A stretch of DNA of 64,000 bases from Paucibacter sp. Y2R2-4 (lineage in GTDB: Bacteria; Pseudomonadota; Gammaproteobacteria; Burkholderiales; Burkholderiaceae_C): positions 1,302,001 through 1,366,000 of the forward strand of contig NZ_JAJIRO010000001.1 in the NCBI RefSeq assembly GCF_025717535.1. Direction: 5' to 3'. The position numbers were made by a program, and so were the translations under genes. Shown here in pieces: positions 19,378-27,820 of this stretch (the first letter of the stretch is position 1; each line of letters begins with the position of its first letter). A model generated the notes under the pieces. The model saw only the letters and a program-made list of their open reading frames with translations. It had not been told where the DNA came from and ran no database searches.

Positions 19378-20484
19378 ATGACCCAGCCTTGCATTCACCT
19401 GATCGCCGGCGCACGCCCCAACTTCATGAAGATCGCGCCCATCGTGCGAGCGCTGCAGGCCGACGGGCGCCTGGCCTGGAAAATCATTCACACCGGTCAA
19501 CACTACGACCGGGATATGAACGATGTGTTCTTTGAAGAACTCGGCATCCCCGCCCCCGATGTGCGCCTGGGTTGCGGTGGCGGCAGCCACGCCGAGCAAA
19601 CCGGCAAGATCATGGTGGCCTACGAGGCCCTGGTCGCCGCCGACAAACCCGCCGCTTGCTTGGTGGTTGGTGATGTCAACTCCACCGCCGCTTGCTCCAT
19701 CGTTGCTAAAAAGGCCTGCATTCCGGTGGCCCACGTTGAGGCCGGCCTGCGCAGCGGCGACATGAGCATGCCCGAGGAAATCAACCGTTTGGTCACCGAC
19801 GCCATCACCGACTGGTTCTTCGTCACCGAGCCCAGCGCCACCGAGCACCTGAAGCGCGAAGGCCGCGATATGAATGTGGTGTACGACGTTGGCCATGTGA
19901 TGGCCGACAACGTGCTCTACCAAGCCGACAAGCTCAGCAAAACCGCCGACACCAGCAGTTATGAAACCGACGCCTACAAGCGTCAGCACGCCCGCTACGG
20001 CGTCGTCACCCTGCACCGCCCCAGCAATGTGGACAGCGCCGAAGCGTTGGAGCGCATCGCCACCGTGCTGCGCGCCGTCTCGCCAGAGCTGCCACTGGTG
20101 TTCCCGGTACACCCACGCACTCGCGCCAATATTGAGAAGTTCGGCGTCGACCTCGGCGCCAACGTCACCCTGATGGGCCCGCAAGCGTATATGTCCTTCT
20201 TGCACCTGTGGAAAGACGCCGTCGTGGTGCTGACCGACAGCGGCGGCCTGCAAGAAGAAACCACCGCCCTGGGCGTGGCCTGCATCACCATGCGCGAGAA
20301 CACCGAGCGCCCCATAACCGTCGACGAAGGCAGCAATGTGCTGGCCGGCACCGACCCCGATGTCATCATCCCGCTGGCCATGGACGCCATCAAAAACGGC
20401 GGCAAACGTGGTCGTCGCCCCGCCCTGTGGGACGGCAAGTCGGCGGAGCGGATCGTGAAGATCTTGGCTGAGAAGCTGGTATGA
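19378..20484 (+). CDS. wecB: UDP-N-acetylglucosamine 2-epimerase (non-hydrolysing)
   Basis: Converts UDP-GlcNAc to UDP-ManNAc for polysaccharide synthesis. The 368-residue protein shows GARPNFMKIAPIVRAL, HTGQHYDRDMNDVFF, HVEAGLRSGDMSMPEEINR, the HPRTR motif and LTDSGGLQEET followed by TMRENTERP, all family signatures. The ATG at 19378 begins the conserved sequence; in-frame codons upstream are not conserved-looking. It overlaps the next gene by four bases (ATGA). The 281-base gap to the divergent epimerase must hold both promoters. Confidence 0.95.
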   Translation: MTQPCIHLIAGARPNFMKIAPIVRALQADGRLAWKIIHTGQHYDRDMNDVFFEELGIPAPDVRLGCGGGSHAEQTGKIMVAYEALVAADKPAACLVVGDVNSTAACSIVAKKACIPVAHVEAGLRSGDMSMPEEINRLVTDAITDWFFVTEPSATEHLKREGRDMNVVYDVGHVMADNVLYQADKLSKTADTSSYETDAYKRQHARYGVVTLHRPSNVDSAEALERIATVLRAVSPELPLVFPVHPRTRANIEKFGVDLGANVTLMGPQAYMSFLHLWKDAVVVLTDSGGLQEETTALGVACITMRENTERPITVDEGSNVLAGTDPDVIIPLAMDAIKNGGKRGRRPALWDGKSAERIVKILAEKLV

Positions 20485-21224
20485 GCCGGCCACGCATCCA
20501 GATGATGGGTTGCACCATCGACAACCTGACCATGGCTGAAACGGTGAAGACCATTGAAGGCTTCATCGCCAGCGGCAAGCCTCATCAGCATGTGGTCGTC
20601 AATGTCGATAAATTGGTCAAAGCCCAACATGACCCAGAGTTGCGGCAAATCATCAACGATTGCGCGCTCATCAATGCCGACGGCATGCCCGTCGTCTGGG
20701 CCTCGCGCCTGCTCGGCAAGCCCTTGAAAGAGCGTGTGGCAGGCGTTGATTTGTTCGAAGCCCTGATGGCGGGCGCTGCCGAAAAAGGCTGGCGAGTCTA
20801 TTTGCTGGGCGCCAAGGAGGAGATCGTTTCCAGGGTGCGAGACATCTACAGCCACAAATATCCAAAGCTCGTGTTTGCGGGATACCGCAATGGCTATTGG
20901 AAGCCCGAAGAAGAAGCGGCCGTGGTGGAGCAAATCACCGCAGCCAAAGCGGACCTGCTCTTTGTCGCCATCAGTTCGCCGAAGAAAGAGCAGTTCCTGG
21001 GGGCCTACCAGTCACAAATGAAGATCCCGTTCGCCATGGGCGTGGGCGGTACTTTTGACGTCGCGGCTGGCAAGGTCAAACGCGCGCCTGTTTGGATGCA
21101 AAAAACCGGCTTCGAGTGGTTCTACCGCTTCCTGCAAGAACCGCGTCGCATGTTCAAGCGCTACTTTATCGACGACGTGGCGTTTTTTGGTTTGATGCTG
21201 AAAGAGTGGCGTCAAAAAGGCTAG
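20481..21224 (+). CDS. WecG/TagA/CpsF-family glycosyltransferase
   Basis: Family GT26 glycosyltransferase, which transfers ManNAc or ManNAcA to a lipid-linked sugar. Motifs are VVNVDKLVKAQHDPEL, INADGMPVVWASRLLG, RVAGVDLFEAL, the VYLLGA strand, ISSPKKEQFL and GVGGTFDVAAGKVKRAP. It starts on the ATGA overlapping wecB, so the supplier of UDP-ManNAc and the likely user are coupled. This supports a ManNAc-containing exopolysaccharide. A strong terminator follows. Confidence 0.92.
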   Translation: MSRPRIQMMGCTIDNLTMAETVKTIEGFIASGKPHQHVVVNVDKLVKAQHDPELRQIINDCALINADGMPVVWASRLLGKPLKERVAGVDLFEALMAGAAEKGWRVYLLGAKEEIVSRVRDIYSHKYPKLVFAGYRNGYWKPEEEAAVVEQITAAKADLLFVAISSPKKEQFLGAYQSQMKIPFAMGVGGTFDVAAGKVKRAPVWMQKTGFEWFYRFLQEPRRMFKRYFIDDVAFFGLMLKEWRQKG

Positions 21225-21265
21225 GGCCAAACGCAGGCCCCGGCAACGCTCAAAGACCACCGAAT

Positions 21266-21298
21266 GGGCTACAGCATGTATTGCTGTAGCCCTTTTTT
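21266..21298 (+). terminator. Strong intrinsic terminator after wecB-tagA pair
   Basis: A perfect 11-bp stem (GGGCTACAGCA paired with its complement, loop TGTAT) is followed directly by six T. It closes the wecB-wecG-type unit before the heparinase gene. Confidence 0.93.
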
Positions 21299-21542
21299 GA
21301 GTCCGAACGGCTCGATTGCCTGCACGCTCTTCGCATGAACCGCCTGGCCTGCCCAACGCCGACCATTGTTTCTATTGCTTGCATATTGACGTGGCGATCT
21401 GAGATTTCCATCACTAAAGCCAAAGCAGCAAATGCCGACAATGCCCTTACGGCCTAACCCTTGGTGAGCGGATGAGATGAGCTCGCTGCCCCAACCATGG
21501 ACTGCGCCGTGCAAGGTAGTAGCCAGCGAGTCGTCCAGCATC

Positions 21543-24494
21543 ATGAAGTACCAGCCCCCTTTCAAGCTCCGTCGAGTTACACCCTTGATCAATGTTCTAA
21601 CTGTCTGCACGGTTATCAGCGCCTGCGGCGGCGGAGCGGGAAGTGACAGCGGTACCGATAGGTCCATAGCGGCAATCGCACCGAGTGGTGAAGCATCGGG
21701 GGCAATAGCTGCAGCGCCAAGCGCCTCGGAGCCGGCCCAATCAGCCGCATCAGTGCCAGAGGCACCAGCCTCCGCATTGGGATCAAACGGGGCGGCCAGT
21801 GGACCAAACGCCCAAGCTCTAGCCGCGAAAACGCTCGACACCAACACCAAGATAGCTGCCACACCCAATCCGGCAGCAGCGGCCACAAAAACAGCCGAGC
21901 CCATCCCAGCGATCAACGCCGCCGCTCCGACTGCAGCTGTCACTAGCAAATTAGTGCCAGCAACGCCAACACCAAGTGCGGCTCCTACAGCCACCACAAC
22001 AGCCGCAGTGGCACCCAGAATTGTGGCGACTGGGCCCTCACAGGTGCTACCCAACTTGCCGCCTTTGATTGCACCGCCAACGCCTGCACCTACCCCGCCC
22101 GCCCCTTCAGTAGTGAACGCGGTCGTCACCTCGCCGATCAAAGCCACCATCTCGCCCACACCCGCGGCAGCCGCAAATTGCACCGCCGCACTACAGTCAG
22201 ACTTCGTCGACACCATTTCTTGGACTTACCGTCGACTTCTCCCCGCAGACTGCCAAGCTGTCAACGTCTCAACTCCGGTATTTGTTTGGCCACAGCCTGA
22301 GAATCGCGACCGCAACAAGCCTTGGTCTTTTGTGCTCAAGAAAGCCTCAGGCGAAGCTGTACTTACGCGCAGCACTCCAATCCCGCGGATTTACCTGCAC
22401 GACCTGCCCTTGAGTGCCGGCGCTTACCAATGGCAAGTGACTTTCATAGACAGCCTTGGGAAACCCCAGTCAAGCGGATGGCGGAGATTCAATATCACTC
22501 CGCAGGCATCTGGCGTCCTACTACCTAGCGGAGCAGTTGTTGCCACGAAGGCTGCCCAAAAGCCTAGCCCCCGACTAATTCCTGTGGGCAGCACATATGC
22601 AAGCCTTGGGAAATTAGCCTCATCCGGCGAATATGCTGCGGCCTATATGGAATACAACGCGCAAGCAGCCCGAGAATTTAGTTCAGCAGGCCCGTCTTTA
22701 AACAAATTACCCCGATCAATTCAACCCGTAAACGGTCAATACACTACCGCATCCGTAGCTAGCATTCGGGCACTTCAAGATGCTGCCAGCGCCGATGCAA
22801 GTGCTTTAGAAATACTTGCAATTTCATCAAACTTTACTGGTAAATCAGCGTATGAGCAGGCCGCCATCGCGCGACTACTTGCTCTCGCAGCTGTGCCTAC
22901 ACGGGGAGATTCAAGCGAAGCAAATGCCGACCAAGCTAACAGAATCATTTATGTAGCTTTGGCCAAAGGCCTTGATTACCTTGGCCCCAAGCTTAGTCCT
23001 GTTGAGCGGGTGACAGTGGCCGATGCTCTTAAAGATCGCATATCTCAGGTCATAGCCAATATAAACAGTCTTGACGGCGTGCCCTACGACTCACATCAGC
23101 TTGCATCGTTGCACCATTTGGTTCAAGCATTGATGCTTTGCAGTGGGCGCAGTGAAATACCAGAAGCTCGCGCCTGGCTAGAAACAGTCTGGGAACTTTG
23201 GGTAACAACCACAGGCAGTTGGGCAGGAAGCGATGGGGGATATGGCAATGGGAACACCTACGCTTGGTATGACTTCTCAGTACTACCTCAAACTTTGGCA
23301 ACGGCGAGGTTAATTACTGGAGTTGATCTGAGCAAATGGGAACCAGTCAAGCGAGCAGGAGAATTCTTTGTCGCCTTTACTCCGGCCAACACAAATCTTC
23401 GAAATTCTTTTGGCGACGGTGTAGAAACACCACAGATGTACGACGCCTACAGCTTTGATAACTTCCGACTGTACGCAGCAATGATGGGACAAGCATCATA
23501 CGAATGGTATTGGCGGGCAAAACCCTCCAACATCAATCGGTCGTCAGCCATCAGTCCACTGCACTTCTTCATTCTGGGTGAAGGCCTGACAAAAGCGACT
23601 GCGGCAGCACCAACACAACTCGTCAGTGAATTTCGCGATGCTGGATTGGTGGCAATCCACTCATCAGCTACTTCTTCAAATCGCTCAAGTTTGTATTTCA
23701 AATCCAGTCGAATGGGAAGTTTAAATCACTCTCACGCTGATCAAAATTCGTTCAACTTCGTTTCACAAGGTCGAGACATTCTTATCTCGGGCGGGTATTA
23801 CCCGTACTTCGCCTCGCCTCACCATTTGGCGGTTACACGCGCTACACGATTTAAAAACGCGTTGACTTTCGATGGTGGAATTGGGCAAGCGGAGCCAACG
23901 AATGATCCGGTAAAACCTGGCAATCCGGTATTCTCCTCAGACCCGCGCGGTGAGTTAATTAGTTCCCAAACCCTCGGCGACTGGACGACCGTCACCGGCG
24001 ACGCTACTCTAGCCTATCGTGGGAAAAATCCGACGTCGCAGGCTTGGAGCCCTTTGCTTTCGGCGAGTGTTCGCACGGTAAGCTACAACAGCAAGGCTAA
24101 GTTATTGTTAATCTATGATTGGGCAACCAGCGCAACGGCCCGCAAATGGGAACTCAACTTTAACGCACCAACTGAATTCACCAAAGTTGGCAATACAATT
24201 AAAATTGTGAATTCACCGGCATCGGCGTGCATTGAGAATTTTGGACCGACCGGATCCTTTACATTGAGCTCAGGATTCCCGGTAGCGCCTGAGGTTAGTC
24301 AACCCACCCAATATCAAGCGCGATTCAATGTAGCATCAGCCAGCAAGGAGTTTGCGAGCCTGACGATAGTGAGAGAAGACTGCAATCAAATGCCAATAAA
24401 AGTAAACTTCTCTGGAACAGCCGCAACAATACAAATCAACAATACCTCCAACTCATTGGCATTTGATAAAAAGGCCACAACGATCACTCCGTGA
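21543..24494 (+). CDS. Heparinase II/III-family lipoprotein (putative polysaccharide lyase)
   Basis: Probable secreted polysaccharide lyase anchored as a lipoprotein. The ATG at 21543 gives 983 residues starting with a signal ending in the lipobox VISACGG. Next come roughly 200 residues rich in Ala, Thr and Pro, probably a flexible stalk. A fibronectin-like beta domain follows (PVFVWPQPENRDRNKPWSF, SAGAYQWQVTFID), then an alpha/alpha-barrel region. The last domain has SLNHSHADQNSFNF, the heparinase II/III hallmark. It faces a second heparinase-type gene, and both lie next to the Eps genes. It probably trims or degrades the local polysaccharide. An in-frame ATG at 21477 lacks the signal at its start. 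Confidence 0.8.
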   Translation: MKYQPPFKLRRVTPLINVLTVCTVISACGGGAGSDSGTDRSIAAIAPSGEASGAIAAAPSASEPAQSAASVPEAPASALGSNGAASGPNAQALAAKTLDTNTKIAATPNPAAAATKTAEPIPAINAAAPTAAVTSKLVPATPTPSAAPTATTTAAVAPRIVATGPSQVLPNLPPLIAPPTPAPTPPAPSVVNAVVTSPIKATISPTPAAAANCTAALQSDFVDTISWTYRRLLPADCQAVNVSTPVFVWPQPENRDRNKPWSFVLKKASGEAVLTRSTPIPRIYLHDLPLSAGAYQWQVTFIDSLGKPQSSGWRRFNITPQASGVLLPSGAVVATKAAQKPSPRLIPVGSTYASLGKLASSGEYAAAYMEYNAQAAREFSSAGPSLNKLPRSIQPVNGQYTTASVASIRALQDAASADASALEILAISSNFTGKSAYEQAAIARLLALAAVPTRGDSSEANADQANRIIYVALAKGLDYLGPKLSPVERVTVADALKDRISQVIANINSLDGVPYDSHQLASLHHLVQALMLCSGRSEIPEARAWLETVWELWVTTTGSWAGSDGGYGNGNTYAWYDFSVLPQTLATARLITGVDLSKWEPVKRAGEFFVAFTPANTNLRNSFGDGVETPQMYDAYSFDNFRLYAAMMGQASYEWYWRAKPSNINRSSAISPLHFFILGEGLTKATAAAPTQLVSEFRDAGLVAIHSSATSSNRSSLYFKSSRMGSLNHSHADQNSFNFVSQGRDILISGGYYPYFASPHHLAVTRATRFKNALTFDGGIGQAEPTNDPVKPGNPVFSSDPRGELISSQTLGDWTTVTGDATLAYRGKNPTSQAWSPLLSASVRTVSYNSKAKLLLIYDWATSATARKWELNFNAPTEFTKVGNTIKIVNSPASACIENFGPTGSFTLSSGFPVAPEVSQPTQYQARFNVASASKEFASLTIVREDCNQMPIKVNFSGTAATIQINNTSNSLAFDKKATTITP

Positions 24495-24544
24495 GCGAAG
24501 CGAGCAGTCAATTTAAAGATTCGCCTGCGATGTCGTGAAAATCC

Positions 24545-26578
24545 TTAGCAATTAGGTTCCCTACATTCACAAATGAAACGGGTTCTTATCACTTGATTTG
24601 GAAACAGTAACGCTCGAATGCATAGCACAGGCGCTGGCGTTTTTTTGTAAAATTCGCTAGAAACCCAGCCCTGTATTGGATTGCACGCTCCAGTCTTAAT
24701 AAGCGACTCGAAAGTACCAATACTCTTCTCACCCGGATCAATCTCTACTCGCAGAGAATTCTTGACCGCCTCCAACATATAAACATTTTCGACTCCGGGC
24801 AATTCGACAAATTTAGCCGTTGCAGCTGCATGCCAATGCAGTTCCACCGAATGAGCCTCCTTACATTCCAGCCAATCTTCAACCTCAACAGCATCACCAT
24901 CACGTGCAAGCGTTACACGTCGGTGATGAATTACGGAATCGGCAAGCCGTCGATACCCATCGTGGCAGGCATGAAATTGCTCAGAACTTTGATCTGTAAA
25001 GATTTTCGTTTTTATGTCTTGCAGCCACAAAAAACTTCCGCCGTAAATCGATTGATCCTGACCGTCAACCGTCAGTGTGTTATGCGCTCTCGTTCCCCTG
25101 AAAAAATGCCGCCACTCCGGTGAGGAGTTGTAGCAGTACGTACCGGGGTCTACCAAGAGTTCCTCACCACGGGCACTAACCAAGATTGAAAGTGCATCGG
25201 CATGACCGTGCCCGGCAATACCGTTGTACCCCAATGGGCCGCAATCTACCGTGATGCGGAACTCATCAGGGGTATGTAGCCTATGACCCAAGATAGCGTA
25301 ACCACCAGCCTTAAATTGCGAGGGTAGTTCGAGTAAGTCGCTCGAAGTGGCACTTGGGGCGGCAGTGGTTAAAAACCAAGCGCTTTGGCAGTCAACTGCC
25401 TTCCCCACTTGCTGCACCTTAGCTTGCAAATCAGGCCGATCGAATAGTTTTGCACCAAGCGCCAGCATAGAGTGGTACTTATTGCGCATAGGGCTATATC
25501 CCAGGCAGAAAATTTCACCATCGTCTGAATCACCAATCGAAGGGGCATGGCCAGCACAGTCCAACATGGCAGCCATAAAAACCATAGCTGATTCTATTCG
25601 CCCCCAGAAGTGAGAACTGAATTCATTTGCATTCATTCGCCCGCAAAGGCCAGCCGCGAGCAAGAACTGCAAGGCAAAATGATGGTAACCAAAAGCCTGT
25701 TCTAAATTGACCCCATCAGTTGCAAACTGCTTGAGTGCTTCGTTTTCCAACAATGATTTAGCATGCTGCCGTAGTTCTCGAACATCGCTCCAATAGTCCC
25801 ACGTTTGCCCAGCAACAAAAACTCCTGCTGCCTCCCCCAACAAATGGTTATTGGAGGAAGAGTGCAGCGAATAGTTGTCGCTTGCAAATCTGATGTGCTG
25901 ATAGATACTTGTCCGCCAACTTGCAAGCAGTGCAGCCCCAGCTTCTCCTTCGAACAAGGGTGACTTTTCCCCACCAATCAGATGCCACGTCAAACTCCAG
26001 TTGATAAGGCGAATACCGTGCTCAACTGGCGATGACCAGTTTGGTCCATTCGGATAAAGGCACGCATTCAACCAGCTTTTCAAAAAACGGCCAATCGCGT
26101 GCAAATACACTTTGTCATCACTGACGGCATAGGCTTGGGCGAGCCTAACCAGCCATAAGTGGCGACTCAACTCCCAAAGGTATTTGATATCGACCCCGCC
26201 CTCTATGGCGCGGAAGTCAATTGCGAGACCAAACGTCATAGGGATCTGCTTCCCGGTTTTTGGGTCGCAATTCCATTCCGGTCCGGCAAGCCCCAAGGGG
26301 GCGCGGATATCAAAGATCGGAACGCCCTCCCTGAGCAGGCTCTCTGCCGAAGCAATCAATTGTTCTCGCTCATGCGAATCTAGAGTCGGAACCCTGACCC
26401 AAGCTAAGGCTACCGGGCTTGCTGAAAGCAAAGGTGGGCAACGGCGCGCATCAAAAAAGCCATGAGACTGCGCAGTTATTCGCAGCAGGCTTTGAATACG
26501 GTAAGGGATCTCGGCAGGACTAATTCGACTAAGGCGCCGACAAAGCCAGACCAGGCGTTGCTTGTTCAAGAGTGCCAT
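24545..26578 (-). CDS. Heparinase II/III-family protein
   Basis: Alginate-lyase/heparinase II/III-type protein, 677 residues. The N-terminal half is an alpha/alpha-barrel (WSSPVEHGIRLINWSLTWHL, SSNNHLLGEAAG). The C-terminal half has GYNGIAGHGHADALSILVS and EELLVDPGTYCYN, the heparinase motif with catalytic histidines. No signal peptide is evident. Members of this family are regular in bacterial exopolysaccharide clusters, where they are thought to modify the polymer. It is the last gene of the downstream Eps unit, 28 bases after the glycosyltransferase gene. Confidence 0.82.
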   Translation of the reverse strand: MALLNKQRLVWLCRRLSRISPAEIPYRIQSLLRITAQSHGFFDARRCPPLLSASPVALAWVRVPTLDSHEREQLIASAESLLREGVPIFDIRAPLGLAGPEWNCDPKTGKQIPMTFGLAIDFRAIEGGVDIKYLWELSRHLWLVRLAQAYAVSDDKVYLHAIGRFLKSWLNACLYPNGPNWSSPVEHGIRLINWSLTWHLIGGEKSPLFEGEAGAALLASWRTSIYQHIRFASDNYSLHSSSNNHLLGEAAGVFVAGQTWDYWSDVRELRQHAKSLLENEALKQFATDGVNLEQAFGYHHFALQFLLAAGLCGRMNANEFSSHFWGRIESAMVFMAAMLDCAGHAPSIGDSDDGEIFCLGYSPMRNKYHSMLALGAKLFDRPDLQAKVQQVGKAVDCQSAWFLTTAAPSATSSDLLELPSQFKAGGYAILGHRLHTPDEFRITVDCGPLGYNGIAGHGHADALSILVSARGEELLVDPGTYCYNSSPEWRHFFRGTRAHNTLTVDGQDQSIYGGSFLWLQDIKTKIFTDQSSEQFHACHDGYRRLADSVIHHRRVTLARDGDAVEVEDWLECKEAHSVELHWHAAATAKFVELPGVENVYMLEAVKNSLRVEIDPGEKSIGTFESLIKTGACNPIQGWVSSEFYKKTPAPVLCIRALLFPNQVIRTRFICECREPNC

Positions 26579-26606
26579 AGAAGAGTATCAACCCAAAGAC
26601 GCCATT

Positions 26607-27731
26607 TCACGAGAGGCCAGTTTTTAACGAGCTCGTTGAATCAGTTTTCAACAAAGGTAATTTCTTGACACCCGCTTGGCGATATATGTTCAGGAGCGTA
26701 GGCAAATTAGCATCGTTCGAGAACTTGGCTTCGAATGCCAATCGACCATTTTGGCCTAAGCGGTGAGCCAAGTCTCTATCGCTAAGCATTAGTGTTAGTG
26801 TCTCAGCCAATTCGTTTACATTGCCAGGCTGAACTAATCGCCCAGAAACTTCATGCTCAACAGCTTCAGCGATACCGCCAACGGGGCAGGACACTACTGC
26901 ACGAGAACGAGCCATAGCCTCCAATATGGCCATTGGTAAGCCTTCATAATACGAAGGGAGCGCAAATACCCAGGCTCGTTTGAAAAGCTCTTCTTTTTGT
27001 TCGGCGTTTACCCAACCAACGTAATGGACTGCCTGGCTTAGACCAAGGCGGAGTGTTTCAGCCTGTAACTTCTCGACTTCACCGTCTCCTCCGACCAGGA
27101 GACGGGCATCCGGAATACGCTGAAAAACAATCGCGAAAGCATTTAGTAGGTCGAACGTCCCTTTTCGATCACCAATACGACCCAGAAACAGAACAGCGGG
27201 TTGAATCGGCAAGGTCGTGGCCGAATTACCATTTCTTTGGGCCGACAGTGAGTTGAAAACGATGTCTACCGTCGCTTGGGGCTCAACCTTGAGTACCCAA
27301 GAGCGCCATTCTTTTGACAATGCCAGTACGCGAAACGAACGCCGAAACAGATATCGAATGCATGCTTGCCGCCAACGACTCCCATCTGCATAAAACGTTT
27401 CAAAGTCACTGCCATGCAAATGAACAACTACGGGCACCTTCAGCAAGAGCGCTGGCCATAGCAAGACCAACTTACGCCAGAAACTGCCGTTGTGCGAGGT
27501 GTGCGCATGAACCAAAGAGACGCGCTGCATGCACATTGCCAACCACAACGACCAACAAGCTTGGATGAAGGGCAATACTCGCCCCAAAGATGAACGATCG
27601 TGGTGACTTGCGAGAAAACGCATGGCCCCGTTTTCGAATAAGCCCGCCTGCTGATACTGACGAATAACCGTCGCAATGCCGCCTTTGCCATCAGGCGCCG
27701 TCCCGACCATCCAAATTTGTCGTTCAGTCAT
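26607..27731 (-). CDS. Glycosyltransferase, GT4 family
   Basis: GT-B fold glycosyltransferase that would add one sugar to the lipid-linked repeat unit. The C-terminal nucleotide-sugar domain begins at VLFLGRIGDRKG and has the E-x7-E block in YYEGLPMAILEAMARSRAVV and the VGGIAEAVEH loop. The N-terminal acceptor domain contains HAHTSHNGSFWRK and VVHLHGSDF. Length, 374 residues, is typical. The donor sugar cannot be read from sequence. It is downstream of the asparagine-synthase-type gene with an 89-base gap. Confidence 0.88.
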   Translation of the reverse strand: MTERQIWMVGTAPDGKGGIATVIRQYQQAGLFENGAMRFLASHHDRSSLGRVLPFIQACWSLWLAMCMQRVSLVHAHTSHNGSFWRKLVLLWPALLLKVPVVVHLHGSDFETFYADGSRWRQACIRYLFRRSFRVLALSKEWRSWVLKVEPQATVDIVFNSLSAQRNGNSATTLPIQPAVLFLGRIGDRKGTFDLLNAFAIVFQRIPDARLLVGGDGEVEKLQAETLRLGLSQAVHYVGWVNAEQKEELFKRAWVFALPSYYEGLPMAILEAMARSRAVVSCPVGGIAEAVEHEVSGRLVQPGNVNELAETLTLMLSDRDLAHRLGQNGRLAFEAKFSNDANLPTLLNIYRQAGVKKLPLLKTDSTSSLKTGLS

Positions 27732-27820
27732 CTTGTTTTGTTATCAATATGCAGAAGGCTTCTTCACAAACCCTCTGGACATCTCAAGAAATAGAATTCG
27801 CATTGTTACTAGACCGCACA

